Assembly (NCBI GenBank): GCA_004151065.3
Contig: NWUY0300008758.1
Coordinates: forward strand, 2,586 to 26,852
DNA from: Larix sibirica
Taxonomy: Eukaryota > Streptophyta > Pinopsida > Pinales > Pinaceae
Reading direction: 5' to 3'
DNA: 24,267 nucleotides
Position numbers and translations under genes: made by a program. The notes below the pieces were generated by a model. It did not search any database. It saw nothing but the letters and a program-made list of their open reading frames with translations, and was not told the origin of the DNA. Of the stretch, positions 1 to 10,000 are shown piece after piece. Every line of letters starts with the position of its first letter. The first letter of the stretch is position 1.

Positions 1-23
1 TATATATATATATATATATATAT
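1..23. repeat. (TA)n microsatellite at the window edge
   Basis: The window opens with an uninterrupted alternating TA tract of 23 bases. It may continue beyond the window. Confidence 0.95.
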
Positions 24-1536
24 TCTTGTCTCCAACTTGCCAATAAAAAAATTGGGGGTGTGCCTAGTCGTTTCGAACACTTGCCCCCCCATCCTTCACT
101 CTGAAAACTCTTGCAACATAATTTAAAATGTAAGAATGCAAGATGTTTATGGATAGTTTTCTACAAAAGTGTAAGATTCTAAACAATGCAAGATGCTTAT
201 GGCTAATTTTCTCTTTTCAATTCTAGGATCAATGGTGGTTTAGGTTTCCACTACCTCTAGATGTATATATGTTTTTGTTCTCTTTTGATTTTTCCAACTT
301 TGATATTTCGCTAATAATATCTTTCTCTATGCTTAACTAACACATGTTAATTTTCATCTATTATGATCATCCTTGTGATACCCAACTTTTGACTCTTAGA
401 TTATGAATGCATATTTATTGATGAAATGCTACAAGTCTAGATATATGCAATCTATGTGGAAGTATGACATTAAGCATTGAGTATTCACCGGGCATGTAAC
501 TATTCCATCGATGTATTTTGGTTTTTGTAAATATATGCATTGAAAATATAGTATAAGCCCACTAGAGGTTGCAACGATGAAGGAGAAAAAAGGGGGATAT
601 GAGTCCACATGAGGGAAGAAATGGGGCTTAGGGAGCTAAGAGAAAATAACAATATTTTATTGTTGCCCACCCTTTATCCTAAGTTCTCTAACCTTTGCCT
701 ATGCTTACTAATTGTTCACCAACATTGGGATTAGTTGTCCCAAGAGAGAGATACATGGGTTTCTCATAAATACACATGGTCTCTTCTTAACATGCAATAC
801 AATGCCTATGATTGTGGACAAGCAAATTTATTCTCTCATCCATTATTCTCTTGGTTATTCCCTTTGGTTCCATGCTATTGTTCATCTACTCCTATGCAAT
901 TTAGAGTTGCTGCCATAAACATGTGCAATCCTTGACCATAAAGATGGGTGAATGTTGTAGATAGATAAGTGTTCTATACACTACTAAGAAGAAAAAATTT
1001 GTTGGCTGAACTATGATTGTTGTGTCTAGTAAAGGCTGTAGTGTTAATTCCATATATTACAACTCTAGAATTGGGTTGAGTGAGAGAAATTAGAGCCAAC
1101 TAGTAGGATTTCATCCTTTTGGGTTCATAAATTTGGCTAAGAGGTGGCCTATATGATAAAGTGCCAGTGGATGGGTGAAACATTTTTCGTTTGTAGTTAG
1201 TTGGTGAAGAATTCTTAAAAAGATAAATGATTCCTTGTTTATGAATATTCAAAATTATTGCTTTACCTATTATGGATTATTTACTCTATTATGGTTTGTT
1301 TATGCTTTGAATGATTGTAACTTTTCATATGTGAAATGGATAGCCAATGAGAACTTTACTATCATTCTTAAGGGTCTTAAATTAAATAATTTCATAATTT
1401 TTTATTATTATTCTGTACATGCATTGATTTATATTTATAAATTCTTTGAATTTAAAACACATCCAATTTTAATACGTATTTAATAGGTGGATTTGGTGTT
1501 TATCCACTTTCAAATCAAATTCTCTAACCCATGCTT
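24..1536. other. gene-free AT-rich DNA
   Basis: No convincing coding signal. Open frames here (for example 712-918 and 1235-1483, both plus) are short, AT-driven, rich in Phe/Leu/Ile/Tyr and lack recognisable domains. I see no RNA gene or terminal repeats. Confidence 0.6.
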
Positions 1537-2340
1537 ATAAAGAAGAAAACATTATTAATTTATAATGTAATCAACATTATTATGAACATTGAGAACACTA
1601 AAAGACTCTTTAAAGGTTCCTTTGAAAGGGCAAGATCTCCCCCAAAAGTGGGGAATATGGGGAGAATATTATGTTGGTAAGATTTTTTTTTAATAAATTT
1701 CTTAAAAATACTAAAATGTCCAGAAAATAATTTTATATTAGTATGAATTGTTTTTAAAAATGAATAAAAGTGTTTAATAATATTTGAAGTGATTATTGTT
1801 ACAACTTGATTAAAAATTATTCTCATCCAAACATTCATTTTTTTCAATATACTTCATAATTCTATTAAAGAAATTAATTATAGAGCATATTACATATATA
1901 TACCTAACTAGATTGTCATATATATAAAATGGAGCTTATAAATAAGAAACACATATAAAATGGAGCTAATAAATAAGAAAACATGATCAAATTATAATAG
2001 AATCAATGGTATTATGAACATTTGAACACAAAAAATTTCTAAGATTCCCTTAAAAAGGGCAAGGTCTCTTTAAAAAAGAAGCTATGAACATTGAGAGAAC
2101 ATTATGTTCTTTTACAAGCTTCCCTAATGATCACCTTCAAAAAAATAAGATGTCCAAAATATAATTTTATAGTAGTATGACCCTTTTTGAAAATTAGTAA
2201 ATTTGTCCCATGATCTTTTATGTGATTATTGTTGTAACTTGACTAAATTTGAGACTCGATCTTTGAAATGTGTCTTTATGGTCAAAATGTATTTCACAAT
2301 TCTATTAAATTTTTAATTATAGAGCATATTACAAATATAA
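1537..2340 (+). repeat. diverged ~370-bp direct duplication
   Basis: Two collinear copies, about 1537-1905 and 1970-2340, share ordered blocks: AAGAAAACAT at the start, a 'tattatgaacatt-gaacac' block, AAAGGGCAAG, 'agaacattatgtt' or close variants, 'aatgtcc..aa.ataattttata.tagtatga', 'gtgattattgtt.caacttga', and a closing TTAATTATAGAGCATATTACA. The copies differ by many substitutions and indels, so the duplication is old. Between them lies a younger ~31-bp duplication (TATATAAAATGGAGCT..., about 1920-1950 and 1951-1981). No protein is evident; the unit could be a non-autonomous element, but I see no terminal inverted repeats or target-site duplications. Confidence 0.7.
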
Positions 2341-2344
2341 ATGG

Positions 2345-3170
2345 ACAATAGAGAGGTTGTGACAACCAATATAGCTAAAGGCTAATGAGGCTGTGCCCAA
2401 AATATGGAATTGGATACCAAAAAACCATACTATAGATTCTTGCTACAACAAAACATTGTAGATATGAGATGATGAATAGTAAGTTTACTCACCTTTATAA
2501 CGAGTAGTATGACATTGACAAAGTTACCAAAAGCCAATACAATCTTGTTAAATGTTTGCACGCTATGATCAAGGGGAGGACATGAGTTTGGGTCTCAAAA
2601 GCAAAAATCAATCCACCTAAATTTGTGCAAGGACAAAGACTCCCCCAAAGTTGCAAGGCATTGAGTGTAGAAAAGAAGAAATATCAAGACCCACAAACCC
2701 TTTCCAATTTCTCTACAGTTCCACATGGTGTTCAACCACAATTAATCTCCAATGCCCAAACATGATGCCAAAGGTTGCCTCATAATAGTGATGAATCGAA
2801 TACACTTCATATAGGTAGTTGGAGGCACACAAGATTATCTTTCACCCTCTTGAAAATGTGTTCATAGAACTACAACCTTGATGTTGTCAACGTACGCATA
2901 CCGTGCGCGACATAACACAGCTACAAACCTACAATTTGTAGATTTGATCTCCACCATGTTGCTACCATAATGGAGTGCACACTAACATTTGTGACTTACA
3001 ACTACTATAAATGCATTTTGGTTTGGAAAACTATTTATTGTCATTCTTGCAAAAAGTAGTCATAGCAAACTAGATCCCTCCACTGGAGGTGTTAAATAAA
3101 CAACATGGAACTTGTGTTGAAGTCCACAACTATAACAATCCCACTTTGGAAAAGAAACCCCATGGTATGC
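2345..3170. other. gene-free DNA, nothing recognised
   Basis: Somewhat higher GC than the flanks, which may mean decayed element DNA, but no frame stays open long enough on either strand to name one. A short CG-rich patch near 2890-2912 (GTACGCATACCGTGCGCGAC) stands out only by composition. Confidence 0.5.
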
Positions 3171-3214
3171 TTTAAAGGCACACATGCTTCTCTTTAAAGG
3201 CACACATGCTTCTC
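3171..3214 (+). repeat. 22-bp tandem duplication
   Basis: TTTAAAGGCACACATGCTTC plus TC occurs twice head-to-tail, at 3171-3192 and 3193-3214, without mismatch. This suggests a recent slippage or repair event. Confidence 0.95.
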
Positions 3215-4125
3215 TCTTTACCTCTTAAACACATCCTCATGGATCTACCTTTACCTTTGCACTTGCATGCACTCCTCTACATTTAAGTGAAACCCTAATA
3301 AGATTTGGGATAAGGTGTAAGGGTAGAGAGGGGCAAGTGCTTATCCTCTTCACTCATGACCCATATACTAATGGCTTTGCTACATGGGCTACTCCAAACA
3401 ATTGTTTTTATAATTATACTTAAAAAAGTTATAGAACAACTTATCTAAACATTTTATTAAAAAGATAAAAATGTTATATTATTATTATTTTAAAAGTGGG
3501 TTCTCAAACAAGCATTTTAACCATTCCCACATAAAAAACTAGTAGAACTACTTCCCTCCAAAATTATATAATTGCTTAATGCACATTATTTCTTAAGCAT
3601 GCGGTTGCTTTGAGAATTATTTTCTATGTGATCACTTTTCCAAAAGCTTTACAAATTTATTTTGACAATGTTCAAATTCTATTAAAAATATTACTATCAT
3701 TATTATTTTTTAGAAATCCTTTCGGTCAATGTGGAAAAATAAGCTTGTGAAAACAACCCTTTAGCCAAGTAGCCATGGCAAAGGGAATTTATTTTTCCAA
3801 ATTTGCTTAGAACTTTTACTTGATCCCATCGACTCCCTTTATTGAAGCAAACATGTTACTTGGAGTAATTGAACTTGAGCAGAGAGATACCAACACTCCA
3901 GTTTAACCATCCAAGTAAGCCCCCGCTAACCTTCAAATTATTATTATATATATATTATATGATTGTCATTTCATGTTGCATTCTTTTGCCCCATATTTTC
4001 AATTCAATTTTTTATGTAGGAGAAAATATTAACAAAACAAAATAAAGGGTTACATATACTATGCCGTAGCTATCCTTGTTGGTCAATACATATAATCAAC
4101 AAACACAACTAAGAGTGGGAACATA
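3215..4125. other. gene-free AT-rich DNA
   Basis: No coding, RNA or terminal-repeat signal was seen. A short TA-rich run lies near 3940-3960. Confidence 0.55.
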
Positions 4126-4870
4126 CTATCCTAGTATGTCTTGCTGGATCTTAATTCCTTTAAAATTCCAATCATATGATTGTGGGAAGAGTTCCTTCTT
4201 GGTAGTGATCAACGATATTCCTCTCTTGGTTGTACTATTGGTTACCCCTAGAGGGTTGGATCCCTTTGGTCTCCAAGGGGACATATATTTCCATTTTCTC
4301 ATATGAAATTGGGTGTTCCCTTTCTTCAGCAATGCCCTTAATATTGATGCCCTTTTAAACCTTTTTTTCTTCTTCACATCAATTCATTACCTTAGTTGCT
4401 CCTCCCCATAAGGAGCATTAGGGTGAGGAACCATCATGGCCTACTATGTGTTAGTAGTGTTACCATTTTTCTATGTGGAGTTTTTTGTTGCTAGACATAT
4501 CTTTTGCATCTTTGGATTCTGTTGTCTTTGTGGAGTTTTCCCACTTCTACCAGATGATGGTGCTCCTCAACACATTTCCACCATGTAGGGCTACAACTCT
4601 ATGCTTGATTCTTCCTTCCAACATCGTTCTTGAGAGCTTTGTTAGTGTCCACACTTTGCTTTAGGAAAGAAAGTCACCAAATGTCCATAATCGAAGCATA
4701 ATCTACATCTAAAGGCCATTTGCTCATAGTCTAGTTTTTTTTTTTTCTCAGAGCTTGCTTGCAACCTTAATCATGATATCTTCAAGTCAATCATTTGGGA
4801 AGTCCATTTATAAATATACACTTATGTAGGTTGTGATATCTATTTTAGAATTTAGGGGAGTAGAAATTAG
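4126..4870 (-). pseudogene. decayed LINE ORF1 (DUF4283-like end plus CCHC zinc knuckle)
   Basis: On the minus strand, near 4804-4745, a frame reads DFPND*LEDIMIKVASKL, resembling the end of the DUF4283 domain of plant L1-type ORF1 proteins (PNLP...ED...IA.KLG). After an A-rich interruption it resumes at about 4734 as LDYEQMAFRCRLCFDYGHLV, the usual 'YE.lPFRC..C..yGHl' zinc-knuckle context of plant LINE ORF1. The first two Cys (codons at about 4705-4707 and 4696-4698) and the His (4681-4683) are present, but the third Cys position is Phe. Downstream (toward 4126) lies a basic frame of 83 codons rich in Lys/Arg. ORF1 proteins bind element RNA. Stops and frameshifts show it is dead. No matching ORF2 follows nearby. 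Family assignment is from motif recognition, not a search. Confidence 0.6.
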
Positions 4871-6060
4871 AGAATTTCCAAAGTTGACCAATGAGTTAGG
4901 TCCTTGGAAATGAGAAGGCAAATTGGGAATCCTAACACAACATTGGAGCTGAAGTTAAGAAGTCTACAGATGGATCCAAGAAAGGAGACCAAGGTTTTCA
5001 TGTATGTAACCTTGCATTTACCATAAACCAGTCTAGAACAAAGGGTGCACTCCATGTTGAGTCAAACCACACAATTAAGAAATTATGACCATGAGTGTAT
5101 TGTCTTTTTAATTTGTTTCATAATGTTCAACATACATATTAAATGAATGTGAATTTTGAAGTATATGATTATTATAATTTTGAAATAAATTGTAGTTAAA
5201 GTCACTAATCTATATTTATAATTCATATTCATCTATTAAATACCATTTTAAATTCTTTCATTTTATAATTCATATTTATTTATTCAATATGGTCTCTCAC
5301 TGCAGACTCATTGGGGAAGGGTTTTCCAAATTAGAAAAATACAATTGTACAAATTTGTAAGCCAAGGCCAAAAACCATTAAAATCACAAATTAGCCTATA
5401 AGATTTACAGTGAATCTAGGAATTCTTAACCAAGGGAGATGAGTATCTAGGGATTCTTAACCAAGGGAGATGACAAGGGAAAACATTGCTTTATTGATGA
5501 TGAAACAACCCATGGAGTGAGAGGATTTCATATTACGACCAAAGCCTCCATAAAGTTTTTCCCAAGCCAATCAAATTATAGAATCTCTCTTTATCCTTCA
5601 TAAATTCATAAACATTAGGCCTCTCCCATTCTTATCAATATTGATCTTTTTATTATATTTTTATTCTAGATATTTAATAGATATTGCCTTATCTCTTTAG
5701 CGTTGTAAGAGTTCCTATATGTGATATTATTGTGTAAACAATTTCAAATTTTCCCTTATATTCATGTCATCTTTCAAAAAAGCAATCTTTAGTTTTTTTA
5801 TATGTATTTTCATTTATAAAATTTTGAATAAAATAACATATAAATTTATTATTTATTATTAAAAAATAATTTCATTTATATTAAATAAACATTAATAAGA
5901 AAAAANAAAATAATAAATTTATTTTGATATTTTGATTCTCAGAAATATCAAATTCAAAATATTAGATTTTTGATGTTGAAAAAATCATTAAAATTAAATA
6001 GTCATGCCACTCTCTCCCTAAAGTTAGAAGAGGATTAGATTAAATGGTTATCCAATTTCT
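4871..6060. other. gene-free AT-rich DNA with one small duplication
   Basis: The minus-strand stretch up to about 5060 could be further LINE ORF1 debris but carries no motif I can defend. Beyond it the sequence is very AT-rich (especially 5640-6000). A single N at 5906 lies within an A-rich run. A 30-bp direct repeat is listed separately. Confidence 0.5.
5413..5474 (+). repeat. 32-bp-period tandem duplication
   Basis: ATCTAGG(A/G)ATTCTTAACC followed by AAGGGAGATGA occurs at 5413-5442 and again at 5445-5474 with one mismatch. Confidence 0.9.
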
Positions 6061-6070
6061 CCTTCCAAAG

Positions 6071-6276
6071 TTGGAGAAGATGGGTTAGAGTCTTAGACCC
6101 TTCTCCTCAGATATTGGTATGGTATCGTTGGAGAAGATGGGTTAGAGTCTTAGACTCTTCTCCTCATATTGGTATGGTGGATAGCCATTTAAATTTAAAT
6201 TCTGAAATGAATCTTCCTTCAGTATGGTAGATAGTAATTTAAATTTAAATTCAAATTAAGCGATGAATCTTTCTTC
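6071..6276 (+). repeat. nested tandem duplications upstream of the TUDOR gene
   Basis: TTGGAGAAGATGGGTTAGAG starts at 6071 and again at 6128 (57-bp period), each copy running into TCTTAGA(C/T)(C)CTTCTCCTCA and TATTGGTATGG. A second duplication follows directly: TATGGT(G/A)GATAG..ATTTAAATTTAAATTC..ATGAATCTT(C/T)CTTC at about 6173-6220 and 6224-6276. The two duplications overlap through the TATGGT motif. No coding content. Confidence 0.85.
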
Positions 6277-6388
6277 TAATCTTCTTTTTACAGGAGATTT
6301 TGCTGGATATTATTATTGATATAAACAGAACCTTAGACCATTATTAAAATTACAAAATAGATTATTCTATAATTGATTACGTCATAGG

Positions 6389-6459
6389 ACAATATGATTA
6401 CAGAAAAACAATCCATGATCGTGACAATATGAGTACAGAAAAAACAATCCATGATCGTG
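6389..6459 (+). repeat. 35-bp tandem duplication
   Basis: ACAATATGA(T/G)TACAGAAAAA followed by CAATCCATGATCGTG is present at 6389-6423 and 6424-6459, with one substitution and a one-base A-run difference. It lies about 410-480 bp upstream of the ATG of the only intact gene, so it may be part of its promoter. Confidence 0.9.
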
Positions 6460-6559
6460 GATTCCTGTATTTAATTTTAAAGAAGCCATCTTGAATTTTC
6501 TTAAGAAATTTTCTAGAAGCAGCCTGAATCTTATAAATGAATAAAAGAAATGAGAGCCA

Positions 6560-6866
6560 AATATAATCTGGATATATATAGTTTTGCTGGCTGTAAAGCA
6601 AATCAATTGTGTTTGCCATGTGTACAGTATCTATAATTTTCTGGCCGCCATTTGAAGACACGCACATGAAAACGTGGCAGAGAGCATGTCTTCTACACAG
6701 TTATATTGATATCAAATTATTCTGATTTTTGATGTGTTGCCAGACAGTGTTTGGGATATGATGGAATAGAGGTGCAAGGTAGGAAGGAAACAAGGAAAGT
6801 TTATAGTAAAGTACCTTTGTGTTTGTTGTCTGCTTGCTTGATTGATTTGATCTTTGAGAGAGGAGG
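6560..6866 (+). promoter_or_regulatory. putative promoter and 5' UTR of the TUDOR-domain gene
   Basis: A TATATATA box at 6573-6580 and a weaker TTATAG at 6801-6806 are the candidate TATA elements; the sequence alone does not decide which is used. ACGTGGC at 6672-6678 matches the ABRE/G-box-like core bound by bZIP factors in plants, so abscisic-acid or stress responsiveness is possible but unproven. The 5' leader just before the ATG is purine-rich (GAGAGAGGAGG). No intron or upstream ORF of note is visible. Confidence 0.4.
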
Positions 6867-7244
6867 ATGGCAACTGAGATTCAGGCTGGGGACTATGTAG
6901 CGTGGCGATTCGGCAGCGGAGAGGCGAGGGGTCGTGTGGTGGAAAAGCTCACCCGGCCCAGGAAACTGAACACAAGGACCTTCAAGGCCAGTGAAGAGGA
7001 GCCCAAGTTCCTTATCAAGAGCGATAAGAGTGGCAAAGAAGTTATCAGGAAGCCTGATACGCTCAGAAAGATCAATGAAAATGAAAAAGATCATGATCAG
7101 ACTGGAGATCGGCCTAATCATGAAGGCGGTGGCACTGAGTCTGACGATATGAGTTCTCATGAAGATGGCATCATGGAGACCAAAGATGGAGGAGCAGCAG
7201 CAGCTGTTGGGATTGCAAAACCAGATGAAAACTTGGAGCCATGA
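6867..7244 (+). CDS. DUF2945 / Hva1-type TUDOR-domain protein, 125 aa
   Basis: This is the only intact gene-like ORF. The ATG sits in GGAGGATGGC, with G at +4 and purine-rich context. Residues 7-69 match the DUF2945 (hypervirulence-associated TUDOR, Hva1_TUDOR) family: GDYVAWRFGSGEARGRVVEK, then a variable loop, FKASEEEPKFLIKSDKSGKE, and a final KPDTLRKI. Known members are small single-domain proteins in bacteria and fungi, with scattered reports from algae and land plants; their biochemical role is not established, and the 'hypervirulence' name comes from a fungal gene and implies nothing here. Residues 70-125 are a low-complexity acidic tail rich in Asp, Glu, Gly and His, with an Ala run (AAAAA). 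No signal peptide or membrane segment; a soluble protein is expected. The gene is single-exon and richer in GC than its surroundings. The overlapping minus-strand frame at 6801-7160 looks like a shadow. Domain call fairly sure, function unknown. Confidence 0.85.
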   Translation: MATEIQAGDYVAWRFGSGEARGRVVEKLTRPRKLNTRTFKASEEEPKFLIKSDKSGKEVIRKPDTLRKINENEKDHDQTGDRPNHEGGGTESDDMSSHEDGIMETKDGGAAAAVGIAKPDENLEP

Positions 7245-7390
7245 GCAACTTTTTTCAACTGGGACCGTTTACAGTTATGGCATCCATTTAATTTGTTTTG
7301 GTATCAGAAAATCTTGGAGTTTTGTATGTACGTGAATTGTTGTTTGAGATAAATAGAAGTTTTGTTTGGTTTGTTACCAGGTCTCTGTGA
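7245..7390 (+). terminator. putative 3' UTR and polyadenylation region
   Basis: After the TGA the sequence becomes T-rich. TGTATGTA at 7323-7330 fits a plant far-upstream element and GATAAA at 7348-7353 a near-upstream AATAAA variant, followed by a GT-rich tract. Cleavage near 7375-7395 is likely but inferred. Confidence 0.45.
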
Positions 7391-7739
7391 ACCATGATTC
7401 ATTGTCTCTCTGCTTGTATTCATCTTCTGTACAAGAAAAAAGTGCAGCAGTCTGATGGACCTTATCCTGACTAATTTGGGAGGGAGATTTATCCTGACCT
7501 TTGAATCTACATGGATAAAGATAAGGATCCAGTGCCAATGCCATTGTAGCTATATATATATATATTTAAATATGAGTGAGATTTTAGTTTTTGGAATAAG
7601 ATGATTAATTTTATAACAAAAGTAGATTAGGGTATGCAAAATAGATGCGCTTATTTTGATTTGTTAAAAATCATAATTGATCTAACATTTTTCTTTGTCA
7701 TTATTGTTTTATAATTTAATTCTAGCAACAGTGGTACCT
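7391..7739. other. gene-free AT-rich spacer
   Basis: Contains a short TA microsatellite at 7551-7565; nothing else recognisable. Confidence 0.6.
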
Positions 7740-7949
7740 AATTCCATAGTTGGTCCTTATAGAATCATTCCACGTTTGATCTTTATATAAAATCTTTAAT
7801 ATTAATTGAAAGTCAAAATAGTTGACTGTGGGCATGTGAAGCACCGAATTCCATAGTTGGTCCTTATAGAACCATTCCACGTTTGATCTTTATAAAAAAT
7901 CTTTAATATTAATTGAAAGTCAAAATAGTTGACTGTGGGCATGTGAAGC
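7740..7949 (+). repeat. 107-bp tandem duplication
   Basis: A block starting AATTCCATAGTTGGTCCTTA and ending GGCATGTGAAGC occurs at 7740-7842 and 7847-7949. I see only two mismatches (AGAATCATT/AGAACCATT and TATATAAAAT/TATAAAAAAT), so the duplication is young. It directly abuts the hairpin and minisatellite. Confidence 0.95.
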
Positions 7950-7973
7950 TTTGTCGGGGAGGTAAAGCTTCAC
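7943..7973. repeat. perfect 10-bp inverted repeat (hairpin)
   Basis: GTGAAGCTTT (7943-7952) is followed after an 11-base GC-rich loop by its exact reverse complement AAAGCTTCAC (7964-7973). It lies exactly between the 107-bp duplication and the minisatellite. Confidence 0.85.
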
Positions 7974-7974
7974 A

Positions 7975-9475
7975 GAAACACTAATGCTTCACAGAAAGGT
8001 GCCATGATAACAAATAAGCAAAACAAAACCATTAAGAAACAGACAGAAAAAGGTGCCATGATAAGCAATTGAGCAAACAAAAAGGTGCCATGATAAGCAA
8101 AGAGCAAAACAAAACCACTGAGCACCAGACAGAAAGTGCCATGATAAGCAATGAGCAAAACAAAACCACTAGGCACCATACAGAAAACAATGAGTACCAT
8201 AATAAAGCAATGACTAAAAAATACCACTAAGCACCAGGCACAAAGGTTCCATGATAAGCAATGAGCAAAGAAAACCACTTAGCACCATGAGCAAACAAAA
8301 CCACTAAGCACCAGGCACAAGGGTGCCATGATAAACAATGAGCAAACAAAACCACTAAGCACCAGGCGCAAGGGTGCCATGATAAGCAATGAGCAAACAA
8401 AACCATTAACCACCAGGCAGAAAGGTGCTGCCGTGATAAGCAATGAGCAAACAAAACCATTAACCTCCCGGCAAAAAGGTGTCATTGTTTGATAAACAAT
8501 GAGCAAACAAAACCTCAAGCACAAGACAGAAAGGCCATGATAAGCAATGAGCAAACAAAACCATTAAGGTTCCATGATAAGCAATGAGTAAACAAAACCA
8601 TTAAGGTGCCATGATAAGCAATGAGCAAACAAGACCATTAACCACCAGACAGAAAAAGTACTATTCAAAAACCTTAAGCACAAGAAAGAAGGGCCATGAT
8701 AAGCAATTGAGCAGACAAAACCATTAACCACCAGACAGAAAGGTGCCAGCAATGAGCAAACAAAACCATTAACCAGCAGATAGAAAGGTGCCATGATAAG
8801 CAGTGAGCAAACAAAACCATTAACCAAACACAATGAGCAAACACAACCTTAAGGACCAAACAAAACCTTAAGTACAAGACAGAAAGGAATTGAGCAGACA
8901 AAACCATTAGCCATCGGACAGAAAGGTGCCTTGATAAGCAATAAGCAAACAAAACCATTAACCACAAGACAGAAAGGTTCCATGATAAGCAGTGAGCAAA
9001 CAAAACCATTAACCACCAGGCAGAAAGGTGCCATGATAAACAATGAAATGATCACACACAACCTTAAGCATAAGCAATGAGCAAACAAAGCCATTAACCA
9101 CCAGCTTAAGCAATGAGCAAACAAACCATTAACCACCATGAAATGAGCAAACACAACCTTAAGCATAAGCAATGAACAAACAAAACCATTAACGTGCATT
9201 AACCACCAGCATAAGCAATGAGCAAACGAAACCATTAACCACCAACCACCAGGCAGAAAGTTGCCATTATAAACAATGATTAAACAATGAGCAAACGTAA
9301 CCTTAGGCACCAAACAAACCTTAAGCCTCAAGTACAAGACATAAAGGCCATGATAAGCAATGAGCAAACAAAACCCTAGCACATGCTTAGACAAAACATT
9401 AAGCACATGATGGGCAATTAGCAATCCATACAATGATGTCTGTATGGTGCACCAGGCAAACGTCATGATGAGCAC
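7975..9475 (+). repeat. 51-bp-unit minisatellite array, about 25-28 units
   Basis: The best-preserved unit on the plus strand is GGTGCCATGATAAGCAATGA, then GCAAACAAAACCATTAACCA, then CCAGGCAGAAA: 51 bases. Units vary by substitution and by deletion of parts (many are 25-48 bp), and the array decays toward the right end into GCAAACAAAACC/TTAAGCA fragments. Because 51 is a multiple of 3, all minus-strand frames stay open over several units and yield repeats such as NGFVCSLLIMAPFCLVV (17 residues). These frames overlap each other, lack a common start and drift in phase, so I treat the open frames at 7970-9475 as by-products, not genes. No transposase or CRISPR-like spacing is seen. Confidence 0.95.
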
Positions 9476-9552
9476 TTACAAGCTCATGGCATTTATGTAT
9501 GGTGCTGAAGTTTGGTATTTGTTCACTCTCAGAAATTTTGTTCGGAATCTTT

Positions 9553-10000
9553 GCACATTTTACATTTTTGTATGATGTTTAGGCTTCGCAGTTATTCACC
9601 CTAAAAAAACTTCTTTTATGCATGGTATGCATTTTTTGAAATTCTTGGAATCTTGCATATTTGCAAAGCTTTAAATAGAAATTTGCAGAAAAGGTTCTAC
9701 AAGGAACGTGTCACTACATAATTTTCATTTCGATAAGGAACCTGTCAAATTTATGAGGTGTATATAATTTTTCCCAGCACATTTTACATTTTTGTATGAT
9801 GTTTTAGGCTTCGCAGTTATTCACCCTAAAAAACTTCTTTTATGCATGGTATGCATTTTTTGAAATTCTTGGAATCTTGCATATTTGCAAAGCTTTAAAT
9901 AGAAATTTGCAGAAAAGGTTCTACAAGGAACGTGTCACTACATAATTTTCATTTCGATAAGGAACCTGTCAAATTTATGAGGTGTATATAATTTTTCCCA
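9553..10000 (+). repeat. 224-bp repeat, copies 1 and 2 in tandem
   Basis: Copy 1 is 9553-9776 and copy 2 is 9777-10000, each beginning GCACATTTTACATTTTTGTA and ending TATATAATTTTTCCCA. They differ only by one-base changes in a T run and an A run that cancel in length. Copy 2 ends exactly at the N gap. No coding content. Confidence 0.97.

Noticed and set aside
60-100. GTTCGAAACGAC on the minus strand as a second hammerhead
   Set aside because: The GAAAC box is present, but no CTGANGA box or stem II precedes it.
1560-1847. Minus-strand 95-codon ORF
   Set aside because: It lies inside the diverged duplication, is AT-biased, and the frame is not conserved in the second copy.
4473-4664. Plus-strand 63-codon ORF
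   Set aside because: It is antisense to the LINE ORF1 relic and has no motif.
6801-7160. Minus-strand ORF of 119 codons opposite the TUDOR gene
   Set aside because: It lies antisense to a frame with a clear domain match and shows no recognisable motif itself.
7970-9475. Overlapping minus-strand ORFs of 77-208 codons (Cys/Leu-rich repeats)
   Set aside because: They follow the 51-bp minisatellite unit, overlap one another in several frames and have no common start or known domain.
7975-9475. CRISPR-like array
   Set aside because: Units are head-to-tail without unique spacers, lengths vary, and the context is a plant nuclear genome.
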